A stretch of DNA of 64,000 bases from Posidonia oceanica (lineage: Eukaryota > Streptophyta > Magnoliopsida > Alismatales > Posidoniaceae): contig JAZBRS010000057.1 of NCBI GenBank assembly GCA_037176725.1, positions 82,357,501 through 82,421,500 of the forward strand. The letters are read 5' to 3'. Position 1 is the stretch's first letter; each line of letters starts with the position of its first letter. Positions 23,462 to 35,000 of this stretch are shown piece by piece. The translations under genes and the position numbers were made by a program. Under the pieces are notes generated by a model. That model ran no database searches. It was given only the letters and a program-made list of their open reading frames with translations, and was not told the origin of the DNA.

Positions 23462-23820
23462 CTGTAGTAATCCCGGTGTTCAAATCGTCCATGCACACTG
23501 CCAAAAGCTCACGTGCACCGATTGGAATTAGGCTCACTATAAGCGGTTATGTCCGAGGAGGAAGGCTCAACTCGAAAACACTTGAAACAAAGGAGAAAAG
23601 ATAAGAAAAGAAGAAGATAAGACAATTCAGAGTCGCCATCGTGTCTATTATCGGGAGACAAGAAAAATCAAGGGAAATGCGTGGATTAACACGAAAAACC
23701 AAGCAAAGGATGTAATGCAAAGCAATGCAAAGGAAAACAAATGCAAATGAATGCAAATGATGTGACTCATGCCTAGGATAAGGGTAATATGGTCATTGCA
23801 GGCCAAAAGACTGGGCAAGG

Positions 23821-23880
23821 ACTCCTGTTACATGCGGGGAAGGTGTTAGGCACCCCCGACACGCCCGATAATCGGTCTTT
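23821..23880 (-). promoter_or_regulatory. Conserved two-hairpin block near the LTR 3' end
   Basis: GGTGTTAGGCACC (23842-23854) and CCGATAATCGG (23865-23875) are short perfect dyads. They are repeated at 202-214/225-235, 5964-5976/5987-5997 and 45209-45221/45232-45242. The second loop varies (GAA or TAA) while the stem is kept. It lies about 360-420 bases upstream of the PBS in element orientation, in the R/U5 part that enters the RNA leader. A packaging, dimer or RNA-processing role is possible but unproven. Confidence 0.6.
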
Positions 23881-24194
23881 CTAGGCTTACGCTCGCATAT
23901 GCAGGGAAATGCAGGTTTGAATGCCTAAATGCCAATGAATGCCTGAATGGATGCTCAAAGGTGTGCTCTAAGTGATGGGATGCAATGTAAGGAAGTAAAC
24001 GTGCAGTCTAAGTGCTCAGCAACGCTGTCTGTGTTCCGAACAGGTCGAAACCTGGCTCGTGAGAACTCTAGGTAGTAAGCATCACTGCCCTATACGCAAA
24101 TGCAAGTGGAAAAGCAAAATGACGGTAAAACCAAACAATGCAGGCGACATGCAAGAGAAAACATCATAAAATACGCAAAGCGATGAGAGACATA

Positions 24195-24680
24195 GAAGTG
24201 GCACGCGAAACGGTGCAAGAAAACAAGATCGGCATGCAAAACGGTGCAAGAAAACAAGATCGGCATGCAAAACGGTGCGAGAAAACAAGGCGGCATGGGA
24301 AACAGTGCAAAAAACAAAGTCAGCACGCAAAACGGTGTAAGAAACAAGACACGCAGGCAAAATGGTGCGAGAAAGCAAAGCAGCACGCAAAATGGTGTGA
24401 GAAAACAAAGCCAGCACGCAAAACGGTGCAAGAAACAGAAGTAGCACGCGAAACGGTGCAAGAAACAGAAGCGGCACGCGAAACGGTGCAAGAAAGCAAA
24501 GCGGGCATGCAAAACGGTGCCAAAGACAAAGCGGGCACGCAAAACGGTGCAAGAAACAGAAGCGGCACGCGAAACGGTGCGAGAAAGCAAAGCGGGCATG
24601 CAAAACGGTGCCAAAGACAGGGCGGGCACGCAATACGGTGCCAAAAGGGAAGCAGACACGCAAAACGGTGTCAAAATAGG
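24195..24680. repeat. 30-bp minisatellite, element A 5' LTR
   Basis: Same unit as at 555-955 but with more copies (about 480 bp against about 400 bp), so the two LTRs of one element have changed copy number since insertion. Plus-strand frames read as repeats of QNGARKQ-like words and are considered artefacts. Confidence 0.88.
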
Positions 24681-25069
24681 CGAAATAAAACATCGAGAAA
24701 GCCATGCAGATGCAGATGCAAAGGGGAAGAGCAAGAGAAGCAAAGGAGAGCAAACAGCATAAGTGTGAGAACGAATGCTGTTTAAGGACCACGCAATGTA
24801 GGTGTGAAGACCTACAAAGGGGAAGGGAAGCAAGTGGGAGGATTACTACTATTCTGTGACCATTTCCCACCAAAGTGTCCCACGATATGTCTCGCACGCT
24901 GCCAAAAGCTCGCGATGCGATCGGATCGTGGAAAAGGGGGAAGAAAGTCGTAATTAGTAGTGATTCCAGGGGAAACGCAACACAAGGCACTGAGAGTACA
25001 CGAAAAGAGGAGACAGAGTTGATAGATAAGAAGAGGGAGTCCTAATCTACATGCTCAAGGAAACAAAAA

Positions 25070-25142
25070 GCAAAAACCATGCATGCAATGCAAATGGTGT
25101 ACAAATGTATGCTGTGCAGGGGTGCAAATGCATGGTTTTTGC
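25070..25142. repeat. 14-bp perfect inverted repeat replacing LTR sequence
   Basis: gcaaaaaccatgca at 25070-25083 and its exact complement tgcatggtttttgc at 25129-25142. LTR A 3' copy has instead about 30 bases 'tttaggaggacttacc...' at this place (1390-1420). This looks like a fold-back template-switch event. Confidence 0.75.
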
Positions 25143-28100
25143 CTGATCTGAGAAATGCTTGGTCCATGTGGAAGAGCGCTCCGCCGGGGTCGTCCAGGTA
25201 GCTTGGTTGAGAAGATCCGGCGGCCAGATCTGAAGATATGCTGGCTTCAAGGCAGAGGGGCCAGAACAGGGGAGAAAAATGGATCTAGGTGTAAAGGAGG
25301 TCCTAGGGGTGTGCAAAACAGGTCCTCCCATGTAAATAGGAGCTAAGTATGCTTAAGTGTGCGCAAAAATGCCAGATGCAAAGATGCATGGGTGCAAATG
25401 CATGTAGGAATGCAAGAAAGGACCTAAGAATGACTTTTCAGAAAACTTAGGAGCCTATATGCAAGTTTTGAAAAAGTGGGACCTAAATGCAAAGGTTTTG
25501 AAAAATTAGGGGCTTATATGCAAGGTTTTTGAAAACTGGGGGGTCTGAGTGCAATTTTACAAAATGCAGGGTTTAAAATGCAATTTAATAAGGTAAACAT
25601 GCATTTGAATAAGTTTTGAAATCATGTGGAGGACTAACATGCAATTTTGAAACATGTAGGGGTTGAAATGCAATTTTATAAGGAAAACTGGGATTTTGAA
25701 TGGTCTGTGAATCAAATAGAGGAGCTGTGTGCAATTTTTAAATATGTAGGGTCTAAAATTCAATTTTGTAAGCAAAAATATGCATTTAAATGAGTTTTAT
25801 AAACATGCAGAGGACCTATGTGTAATTTTAAAACATGTAGGGTCTAAAATGCAATTTTATAAGAAAAAATGCTAAAAATAGATGTTGTGCATGCAAATGA
25901 AGGACCTATGTGCAAAAATTAAAATGCATGGGGAAAAAATGCAATGCAGTAAGAAAAATGAAAAATAAATGCTTTGATTAACAGATCAGAGCACTAAAAC
26001 GCAAATAAAGGAAAATGTAGGATAAAAAATGCAATTTACCAAGGTAAAATCAGAGTATTAAATGAGATTATCAATTAAAGGACTGAAATGCAAAAATAAA
26101 AAACTATAGGGCCTGAACTAAAATAAATCTAAAAGGAAAACACAGTTGGAGGACTGGAAAGCAATTAGACAATTTTTTAGATTTTTCATGCAATTTCATA
26201 TGATTTAAATTCAAACTTAAATGAATCTTAAACGATGGCAGGACTAGAATGCAATAAAATAAAAACAGGAGGCAAAAATGCAATTAATGGCAAAATTAGC
26301 ATGCTTAAGAAAAATAAAGGAACAGTGCAAACGCAGCGGCCATGGACACTGTAGTACAGAGCTACCAGCGGCCATGACCGGCGGAGGAGGGATGCTGGCG
26401 AGGCGTAGAGCGGCGGGTGATCTTCACCGGAGCTGTGTGGAGACCGAAGAGGCATCAGCGAGCCACGACGCAGCCTGGAGATGACCGGAGAGCTGGACGG
26501 AGGTCTGCAGACCTACTCGGAGGCAGACCGGACGAAAACAGCGACGTCGGCGAGATCTGAGGGCAGGGGCGTGTTTCTGGAGTCCGTGCGGTCCTCAGGC
26601 GACGCTCGGAAGTGAGTTCTGTTGGCTGGTGCGACGGGGCGACCTCTGAGCTCGCCGGAGAAGAAAGGAGATGGCAGCGTTGACTATTCGCGACAGGGAC
26701 CAGAAACCTAATCTAAGGGGCTAGGAAGCATGTAGGAGAGAAAATTAAGCTAAGGGGAGAGAGGGGTACCTGTTCTGGTGTCCGGAGTGTTCCCTCGACG
26801 TCGGCTGTCTCAGTAGAGGTCGGCGAGGTTGGACTAGCAGCTGCGGGCGTTGTCGGCAGCTTGCGAGGATCGGAGTCGGTTCCACGGAGTCCTCCGGTGC
26901 TTCCTGGTCGCTTGGAGTGAAGCTTTGAAGTCGGAGGAAGAAACGACGATTTTTGGGTGCTGCAGGAGTCACCTGAGGTGGAGGGAGATGTTCGCTGCTC
27001 TTTGGTTCAATTGGAAGGTGGCGGTGTACCCCTGGATGACGGGTGAAGGGTTCTAGAGGGTTAGGTTGGGCAGTGGAGGCTTGGAGAAGGAGATTGTAGC
27101 TGGGTGGATTTCTGGACAGAATTCAGACTAAGTGTTTGCTGTGAAGGGTATGGTCTGTGGTGGTGATGAAGGTTAAAGCTCGGGTGGGTTGGAAAGCCAG
27201 TGTTCGGGTGAGTAGCTAGGAGGATTTTGGGGAGGTTTCAGGGGCTGTGGTGTTGGGAATTTTGGAGAAGGTGATGTTGGGTTCTGGAGAGGATTTCAGG
27301 GTGTGTTGGGTGGATTCTGGGATGAGTTGGAGAGTGGAATGGAGGGCTGTGTATTGCTGGATGTTGGTGGAGTTTGGGGGATGAGTTTGGAGTGGTTTGA
27401 AGGGCTGGCTGGTCTGGTTTCAGGTGGAAAGGAAGGAGAGGAAGAAGCTTTGATTTTTGCTTAAGGAAGAGGAGGAGAAATGCAGGTGGGATTCTCACGC
27501 TCTGGGTGCTCTCTCTGGGTGACAAAAAGACAGTGAAGGAGGAGTGGAGTCGAGGCTTTATCAGGGGCTGGAAGCTGCGAGCGCGGGCTGTGGATTTTGA
27601 AATCCACCAGCGCGAGGATTACTGGAGTTGATGGAGAAGCGGCCGGCGAGGGTGACGGGCAATAAATGCCCCTGGAGAAGCCGTTGAGAGCTGAGAGAGG
27701 AGAAGTGAGCTGGAGCTGAGGTGATCGGGAGGGAGAATTGAATTTGAAGAAAGAGGAGGGAAGGTTGGCTTGCAGGAAGAAGAAGCTGAGGAAGAAGAAG
27801 AAGGAGGAGGGAAGAGGAGGAGGATTGCGGGCAGTGGGCCGAGCCTGGCGTGCGGAGGAGAAAAATAAAAGAAAAAAAAAAGAAAAGAAGGAAGGAGGGG
27901 GAGAAGGCCAGTTGGGCCGGACCAGAAAAAAGAAAGGAAAATTAAAAAGAAAGAAAGGAAGAAAGGAAGAAAGGAAGAAAGTAAGAAGAAGGAGAAGAAA
28001 ATTAAAATGGAAATAGAAATAAAAATAGAAAAAGATTTGAAAATGTTTTTAAAGTAGTTGTTTAAGTTAGGATTTTTTTGATTAGGTTTTTGATGACTGT

Positions 28101-29045
28101 TTTTAATTAGTTAATTAGGATTAGAAGGAGTTTTAATGTTTGATTAGGATTTTAAGTTTTCTTTGAATTGTTTTTGATTTTGTTTAAATGTTTGCTAAGT
28201 TTTTTAATTGTTTTTTTAGTTAAGTTTTTCTTATTAAGTCTTTGGGATTTTTGATTAAGCTTTTTAAAGATTGTTTTTAAATTGATTAGGGTAAGTTTTA
28301 GCTTTTGATTTAGGATTTTCTTAAGTCTTCTTTGATTTGTTTTTAATTTTGTTTGTTAAGTTCTTTTAATATATTATTATTTTTTTCCTTCGTAGTTTTT
28401 CTTGTTAAGTTTTTAATTAAGTGTTTTTAGATTGTTTCAAGTTTTTGATTGTTTCTTTTCTTCTCTTTAATTAAGTGTTTAAATTGTTCTTCTTAGATTT
28501 GTTAAGTTAGGTTTTCCTTTAATTATTTGTCTTAGTGTTTTTAATTGTTTTCTTTCTTCTTAGGGTTTGTTTTTTGATTATTCTTAGTAGGATTTTTACT
28601 TTTGGTTTGTTTTGATTATATTTTGATTTTTGCTTGATTTTATAGTATTTTCTTTTTGTTTGTTTTGCATTTTTTAGATTGCCTTCTTAGTTTCTAGTTT
28701 TAGTTAGATTTAGTTAGGTTTTTGTTTTTATTTGTTTGTTTAATGTTTTTAATTATTTATTTTTTAGGATTTTGATTTGTTTTTCTTTTGTTTTAGAGTT
28801 TTAAATGTTGTTAAGGGTTTTTTGAGGGTTTAGTGGAAGAAAGGAAAGGAAAGGGAAAAGGAAAAAGAAAAGGAAGAAATGAATGAGTAAAGAAGAAAGA
28901 GAGGAGTTGAAGGAAAACAAATTTTAGAAAATCAAGAAATAAGCTAAAAATAAAATAAAAATACAAATAAAATGCAAAAGAGATAGATGCACAAGGTGGG
29001 CTCACAGCCAAGCAAGAAAAGGAGAGAGAATGAAGTGAAAAGAAG

Positions 29046-29110
29046 GAGAATAATCAAGAGAGAGAGAGAGGAGAGAGAAAAGAATAATCCAAGAGAGAGA
29101 AAAGAATAAT
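29046..29110 (-). promoter_or_regulatory. CT-rich / GATTATC module in the LTR upstream part
   Basis: On the minus strand CT-microsatellite blocks alternate with GATTATC/GATTATT words. The same module is found 409-490 bases from the LTR start in all copies: 10797-10856, 50104-50165 and, on plus, 61820-61888. Fixed position in every copy suggests a U3 control region (GAGA-binding or pyrimidine-patch type), but no TATA box was firmly identified. Confidence 0.4.
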
Positions 29111-29521
29111 TTGAAGAAAAGAAGGGGTTAGAGGTTTAGAAAAGAGGTGAAATTTGGGGAGTGTGTAGCCTAGGGTCTTTGGTGTTGGACCTAGGGTTTG
29201 GGTTTGGATTTGAGAAGGTTTTGGAAGGGTTTTGAGGTGTAGAAAAAGGGTAGTTTTACCTAGGTTTTCTAGGGTTTTTGGGAGTGGTTTTGGTTTGCAA
29301 TTTCTAGGGGTTTTTGGTGGGTTTGTTAAGTTGGAGATGGTGAGTTTTCCTATGGTTTTTGGGTAGTTTTTGGGCTTGGGAAAGAGGTGTGATTCTAAGT
29401 TAAGTTTGGGCTTGTTTTGGAGAGAAGGATGAAAAGGAATGTGTAGGTTTGGACCTAGATTGGATTCAGAAGTCACCAGAAGATTCCAATTGATTCAGCC
29501 TGCCAAAATGGGGTGTCAACA

Positions 29522-30124
29522 GCATGATTCAAATAAACAAATGCAACTGCAAGGTCAACATGCGATGCAATGAATGGTCCATATGCTAGGTTAGGCCGGC
29601 GGGGTACGGTTGGTCCCAAACCATATAGACATATGCAAAATGAATGAATGCAATTTGTTGTGGTCAAGTGTTTTCCGTCCTCAAGTGTGACCAGCACTTT
29701 CTGGAAAGGACTGTCGTCCCATAGCTCGATTTGGCAAGCAAAGGGGTTCCATGCAAAGAGAACCAGGTGAGGGAGTGAACCCTTCATTTGCCAATCCGAT
29801 GTGTCGTCTAGTGTTTGCAGTGGTTGCGGCGGATGGTGCGTGAACTCAAGGCAAGTGTTCACTCTTCAACTTCGCAATTCTGAGGTAGCATCATCCTGAA
29901 TGGAAGGGATGCTGGGTTGTAGCAGATGGTCTGTTTTGATGGGTTAGTCGCCTCTTCATTGGTCGGCTAAGCTAGTCGCCATTTGTTAGGGCGACGCGCG
30001 GTCTCCTGGCTTCTTTATTTCAGAAATCGTTTTAAACCCTGATTCTTTTGATAGGTGGAAATAAAAGACGGTCGTCCTTGCTTTTCAGAAAGCATTCTAC
30101 ACAAGTAAACCCCCTATCTTGATC
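29522..30124. other. Sequence between element A and gene P1
   Basis: 600 bases with no clear gene. A minus-strand open frame runs 29862-29522 into the LTR (114 codons outside it), but I recognise nothing in it. Two dyads of the type AGTCGCC-N9-GGCG lie at 29946-29968 (imperfect) and 29974-29996 (perfect). This is the immediate upstream region of P1. Confidence 0.5.
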
Positions 30125-31494
30125 ATGAAGCTTCCTTCCTTCTTTTCTTCGACCTTCCAAGTGAAGAGAGTGGTTGATATCCCCAACCATTTGATGAAAG
30201 CCATTCAGGATGACCAGGTATGTTCTCCTCTTTGTCCCTTTTTGTCTTTGCATGCTTTTCTTTGTGGTTTTGCCTCTGAATGTTGCTTGTTTAGGCTGTA
30301 GTGAACCTCACGGGATGCCCAAACTTCCATAATTCTTTCCGGTATACTCTGCCGTGGGTGTCTGGCTTGATCAATCGAGTAGAGGATAACAAGCATCTCT
30401 TCGGGTCCAGTGGTTTTGAGAAGCTACTTGATTTGATTCGCATGCCTGTGCCTTGGCCATTGTTGCACCCTTTGATGGCTTTCTGGAATGGCACCTCCAA
30501 CACCTTCAACCTTTCTTGTGGGGAGACTTTGATCACATGTGAAGAGGTATCTTCTTTGCTTGGATTGGCGGTGGAATCTACTAAAGCAACAGATGATCGC
30601 TTCACCATTTCTGTTGAGACAGTGGGCTCCAAGAAGATAGGCGGGTATTTAGCAAGGGATCAGGAGGCTAGCAAGGCTTTGATGCACTCCGGGAGACTCT
30701 TTCTTCGAGGCCTGTGAGAGGTTCTTAGCATCAGGCAACTTACTGAGATTGAGCTGAGGAAATGCTTGTTTGTAGCAGTTGGTGGTCTTGCCTTGTTCGC
30801 AGATGCAAATTTCACACTGGATCTTCACCATGTTGATCTTCTGATGTTGGTGGCTGCTCGTCCAGACTTGTGCTTGGCTCCTACTGTATTGGTTTACATC
30901 ATGGAGGGGCTCACCAATGCTTCTTGTTTAGGGAAGTTCTTTGGCTCTCCACTGCTGTTGCATAGGTGGTTCATGTCTCACTGCTGCTGCTACACAGATT
31001 TTGCCGGCCTGGGCTTCTATGACTGCATCTTCCACCTTGGTCGCTTGTCACTGCAGGATTTTGATTTTGTTCCGAAGCTACCTAAGGCTCATAAGGCGCG
31101 GGTGATGAGCACGGTTCACAGTGACCTTGAGTTTGTCCTAGTGGATGCCACATCATTCGTGCTGTATCCCATCCATCGCTGTCCACGTCTGCTGAATCAG
31201 GAGCTTATTGTTCAGGCTGATGCAGTTCTGACCCCTCTGATTTGTACTCGTAAGGAAGACGGTGATCGAGATGAGAGGATGGTTCTGGAGTACATAGCAC
31301 GCTGGGTTCACATTGGCAAGCGAGTGTCTCTGAGTGCGCCTCATCTTTCTGCAACTTCTCAGGAGTCCCAGGAGTCGAAGTACATGAAGTGGTATGCACG
31401 GGGTTGTCCCACTCCTCAGAAATATGCCGATGACAGGCGGGAATTCCTGAAGATGCTTGGCCTTAGCCGTTCGAGCATGGCAATGCATGGTTGA
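30125..31494 (+). pseudogene. P1: plant mobile domain (PMD)-like gene with one in-frame stop
   Basis: Exon 1 is 30125-30217 (ATG, MKLPSFFSSTF...), intron 30218-30294 (gtatgt...ttgtttag), exon 2 30295-31494. Total is 431 codons in one frame. PMD marks are LIRMPVPWPLLHPLMAFWN followed by TFNLSCGETLITCEEVSSLLGL, the usual 'W...T-H-T-F...G-E-x-T-I-T-L-E-D-V...L-G-L' pattern. The end KYMKWYARGCPTPQKYADD is also family-like. One TGA (30715-30717) lies between RGL and EVLSIRQL; a change from CGA would explain it. PMD proteins are nuclear factors such as MAIN/MAIL in silencing and development; this one's role is unknown. It is on the strand opposite to elements A and B. Confidence 0.72.
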
Positions 31495-32049
31495 TTTTAT
31501 TTTAGGATGTGAGGATTATGTTATTAGTTAATGAAGATATTATGTTTTTATGCTATTTTATGTTAAGTTGAGTTAGGTGTGTTTACCGTTTGTGTTTGGT
31601 TGTTCGTTAATGTCTATGTGTAAGCTTGTTTTAAGATGTACTTAGAGTTTTTAGAGGGAAAAAAAAGAGCTCTGTCCATATCAGTTGCCGTCCATGATGG
31701 CGTCCACATTAGTCGCCTTCTATTGGGGCGTCTAAGAGTCGTGGCTTTCCAGAATGTTCAAAACTTGAGGCGGGGAAATCAGCACGCGAAGAAGCTGAAG
31801 GGTCAGTCGCCCGTTGTGAAGGCGTCTTAACTGATCGTTGCCGTGCTTGGTGACCAGGATGCGAGTCCAGTAGCAAAACTGGATCGTTGCCCCCCTTTTC
31901 CCAGACCTTCAAACTTCTTCTTCACCTTCCTCTCCTCCTCTCTTCCAACCTTCTCCGTCCGACGACCTCCAGCAGCTTCGGCGGCGTGATTCCGGCATGC
32001 TTCGGTAGTGCGACGGGGCATGGGGCGATCATCCTCTTCCTCCTCCTTG
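31495..32049. other. Region between P1 and P2
   Basis: Three dyads AGTYGCC-N9-GGCGTC at 31683-31705, 31711-31733 and 31805-31827. They are followed from 31890 by a pyrimidine-rich, GC-rich stretch (ctcctcctct, cgacctccagcag) typical of a plant 5' UTR leading to the P2 start codon. No other gene was seen. Confidence 0.5.
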
Positions 32050-35000
32050 ATGGCGAGCGGCGGCAGTGAGGGCAGCGGGAGGAGCGACGGCAGTGGAGCT
32101 CGCTGGTGGAGGTAAGCTCCTCCTCTTCCTCTTTCCTTCCTCCTCCTCTAGGGCTAGGCGACGGCGACGGTGGGCCGGCGGTGGACTGCTAGAAAGGGGA
32201 CAGAGGGCCAGACAGTGGAGATTTTTTGGGAGAAATTTTGGTTTTTTGTGGAATATGAATGGAAAATTTAATTCTAGTTATTATGGAAATTTTAGCTTTT
32301 TTTACGAAGATTCAGATATCCGGAAATGTGAATTTAGATTTTTTCATGGAAATGTGAATGGAAATTTGAGTTTTATGGTTATATGGAAATTCGATGTTTT
32401 AATTTTAGTTATTATGCAAATGTTTGGTTTAAATGAAATGTTAAGTTAAATGTTAAATGTGGATAGAATTTCATATGGAAATTCATTTTTTTTTTGAATG
32501 GAAATTCATTTTTTGCAAATGAGGGTGGATACTTGTGTTAAATGGATAAAGTATGCGAATGGGATATTCGTGGATTTTTCTTGCAGGTTACGGAAATTTT
32601 TTTTTGTTGAATATAAGGGGAGGGTATGGCAAAATTTTCCTAGAAATTAGGAGGTTTTATTTAAATTTATTAATGAGGGAATATGTGGGATAATGGGTTA
32701 ATTATTTTCAGAATATTCTTGCCAATAATGCATAATTTGGTAAGATTATTAAATAGAATGAATTTTTGAGTTGTATTAAAGTTGGATTTTTTTAGTGGTT
32801 GAATTTTTAAAGATTGGAAGTTAGGATATTTAAAAGTTTGGGTTTTAAAGGTGAATTTTAAAGATTAATTTTAGAGGATTAATTTTTCTTAAGATAGATT
32901 TAAGGATGAACTTTAAAGATTAAATTTTAAAGATTGATTTTAAAGATTAAATTTAAAGGATTAAATTTAGAGGATTAATTTTAAGGGATAGATTAATTTG
33001 AAGGATTAATTTAAAGGGATTAACTTTAAAGATTAATTTTTAAGGGATTAACTTTAAAGATTAACTTTAAGGCTTCATTTCTAAAGATTAACCTTAAAGA
33101 TTAATTTTAAAGAGATTAACTTTAAAGATTAATTTTAAAGGGTTGATTAAAGATAGACTTTTACATTTGGGTTTAAATTAAGCTTGTGTCTTAAACGGAT
33201 TATATGCTTCGTTACTTAAAGAGTTAGCATTAAGGTGACTTTAATGGTTGATGCTAATTTAAACATTAAGGTGATTTTCCTCATTAAACAAAGAGGCAAT
33301 GGTTCACATTAATTTAAAGTTTTAACTGATTAATTAAGATGGAGAGTTTAAGTTTTAATTGGTTTAACTAAAGTGCAGAATTTAAGTTTTAATTGGTTGA
33401 TGTTTTAGGATGACTAATGATTAGTGATTAGGAGTTTGGAAGATTAATGTTTAATGATTTGGAAGATTAAGGAGATTAATGTTTAGTTAATGATTAAGGA
33501 GATTACTGATTAGTTTAATGATTAAGGAGATTATTGATTTAGTTAATGATTAAGGAGATTATTGATTTAGTTAATGATTTTAACTGATTATGCTCTGCTT
33601 GTGGCACTGCTCCAGGGTTTTTGACGAGGAGGCAGAGACCAAGAGAGACGAGGCGGGTCCCTCGACTGTGGAGGCGAGCTCCTCTCGTCCTCGCAAGCTC
33701 CGGGCGAGGTGTTTGCGTGCACTGTCTCCAGTCCGGTTGGAGGTGAGCAGCGGTGACGAGGGCGACCCTGGTTCAGGTGTGGCTCATCCACCTCCTAGGA
33801 GAGCCCGTACAGTAGTGGAGTTCGTGGAGCTAGGCTAGGTGAGGTTATTTCATGTGCTTTTGGCTTTTATTAAGTTACTTTGCTTGATTTTTATTAAGTT
33901 ATTAATGTTTTTAATGTTTTCTTTCATGTTAGATGCTATTGCCGAGCCGGGCACGCTCTAGCTGGGAGGACTTGCACGAGACGTACACCTGTCTCCCGGA
34001 GTTCCAGCGGGCGAGACTTGCGAGGATGGGCTTCGGCCATTTTTTGGAGATCGTACCATTTGAGATCCACCTCGGACTCCTGGTCTCCTTTGCAGAGAGG
34101 TTCAACAGTAGTTCTAGCAGCTTCATCCTTCGCATGGGTGAGATGATGATCACCTTGGAGGCTGTGGTCTGGTTGGTGGGCCTGAGGGTTGATGGAGAGC
34201 CTGTGGTGGTGGTTTTGTATCCTTGCTACGGCGACGAGCTGGAGGCCTGTTATGGTGTGTGACCTCCCTGTTCTGGTCGCTACCATATGTGTGTCAACGT
34301 CAAGTGGCTGAAGGTCTGACTTGACGACCTTCTTCTTGCTGACGTGGTGACTCCGGACATGGCGGACTAGTAGCTCCGGGCCTTCTTGTCTATTCTGTTT
34401 CATAGACTCTTCTTCGGCATGTCTTCACAGATGCTTCATGCTTGTTTTGCCCCTCTCCTTCTGGATGTGGAGAGGGTTGATACATATTCCTGGGGTTCAG
34501 CCGTGTGGTCTACTTGATCTCTCGGCTAGAGGCCTTTGCTGCCGGCCAGACCCGCTCTCTCTCGGGCTGTCTGCCCCTTTTCTAGGTTCGTACTTTATTT
34601 ATTTGCCTGTCTTCTGTTTAGTTGCCTACTTTTGACTTGGAATTGTTTCTTTATGTGACAGACCTGGATCTTTGAGCACTTCGTGTACCTTCGACTCGGA
34701 GTTCCAGGAGATGGCCCCGTTGAGTTTCCCCGAGCTCGACAGTGGAGTGACATGCAGTTGGCTCCGGAGCGGCTTCGCCCTGTTAGGCATCTAGGTCGCT
34801 TCTTGTTAGAGATCCTCCCAGAGGAGTGGGTAAGTTTCAATGTTTAGTCCCTTCTTTCCCCGCACAGTTTGTTGGTTTCTGACTGAGTTGTGCTTGCAGG
34901 TCGTCTGGAGACCCTACTCTGAGGACGAGCATGCCGTTGAGGAGCCCGTGGTGCGCAGTTCCCACTTGTTTTTTTAGGAGTGCTGGCTCTTTAGCCTCTT

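Larger units (their letters stand above)
1..29521 (-). mobile_element. Element A: Tat/Ogre-type Ty3/gypsy LTR retrotransposon (3' LTR cut by window edge)
   Basis: In element orientation (minus strand) the order is 5' LTR 23463-29521, tRNA-Arg PBS 23444-23461, leader 22138-23443, gag-pol 13338-22137, 3' region with P3 and tandem repeats, PPT at 2320-2333, and 3' LTR from 2319 leftwards out of the window. Two RNase H domains and a G-patch after the protease point to the Tat lineage. Two net frameshifts (near 18370 and 15090) and more than a dozen in-frame stops make it non-autonomous. It contains the nested solo LTR E at 5649-11268. The base string outside the 5' LTR end is gcatg (29522-29526); the matching target copy would lie left of the window. 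The boundaries seen here are secure; the lineage name follows from domain order. Confidence 0.9.
23463..29521 (-). mobile_element. Element A 5' LTR, full length (6,059 bp)
   Basis: Plus-strand ends are TGTAGTAATCCC (23463) and TGTCAACA (29514-29521). Modules from left to right are a PBS-like string 23630-23639, a conserved hairpin block 23821-23880, the minisatellite 24195-24680, a 14-bp inverted repeat 25070-25142, and 'tgcaatttt' tracts 25380-26200. A GC-rich segment 26330-27720, purine-rich and T-rich tracts 27730-29040, a GA/CT module 29046-29110, and a terminal T-rich part follow. It is close in sequence to 1-2319, as expected for the LTR pair of one element, with many scattered transitions. 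Confidence 0.93.

Noticed and set aside
29473..29862. 130-codon minus-strand frame crossing the right end of LTR A
   Set aside because: It runs from flanking DNA into the LTR and I recognise no domain; it could be a fragment of an old gene but the sequence gives no support.
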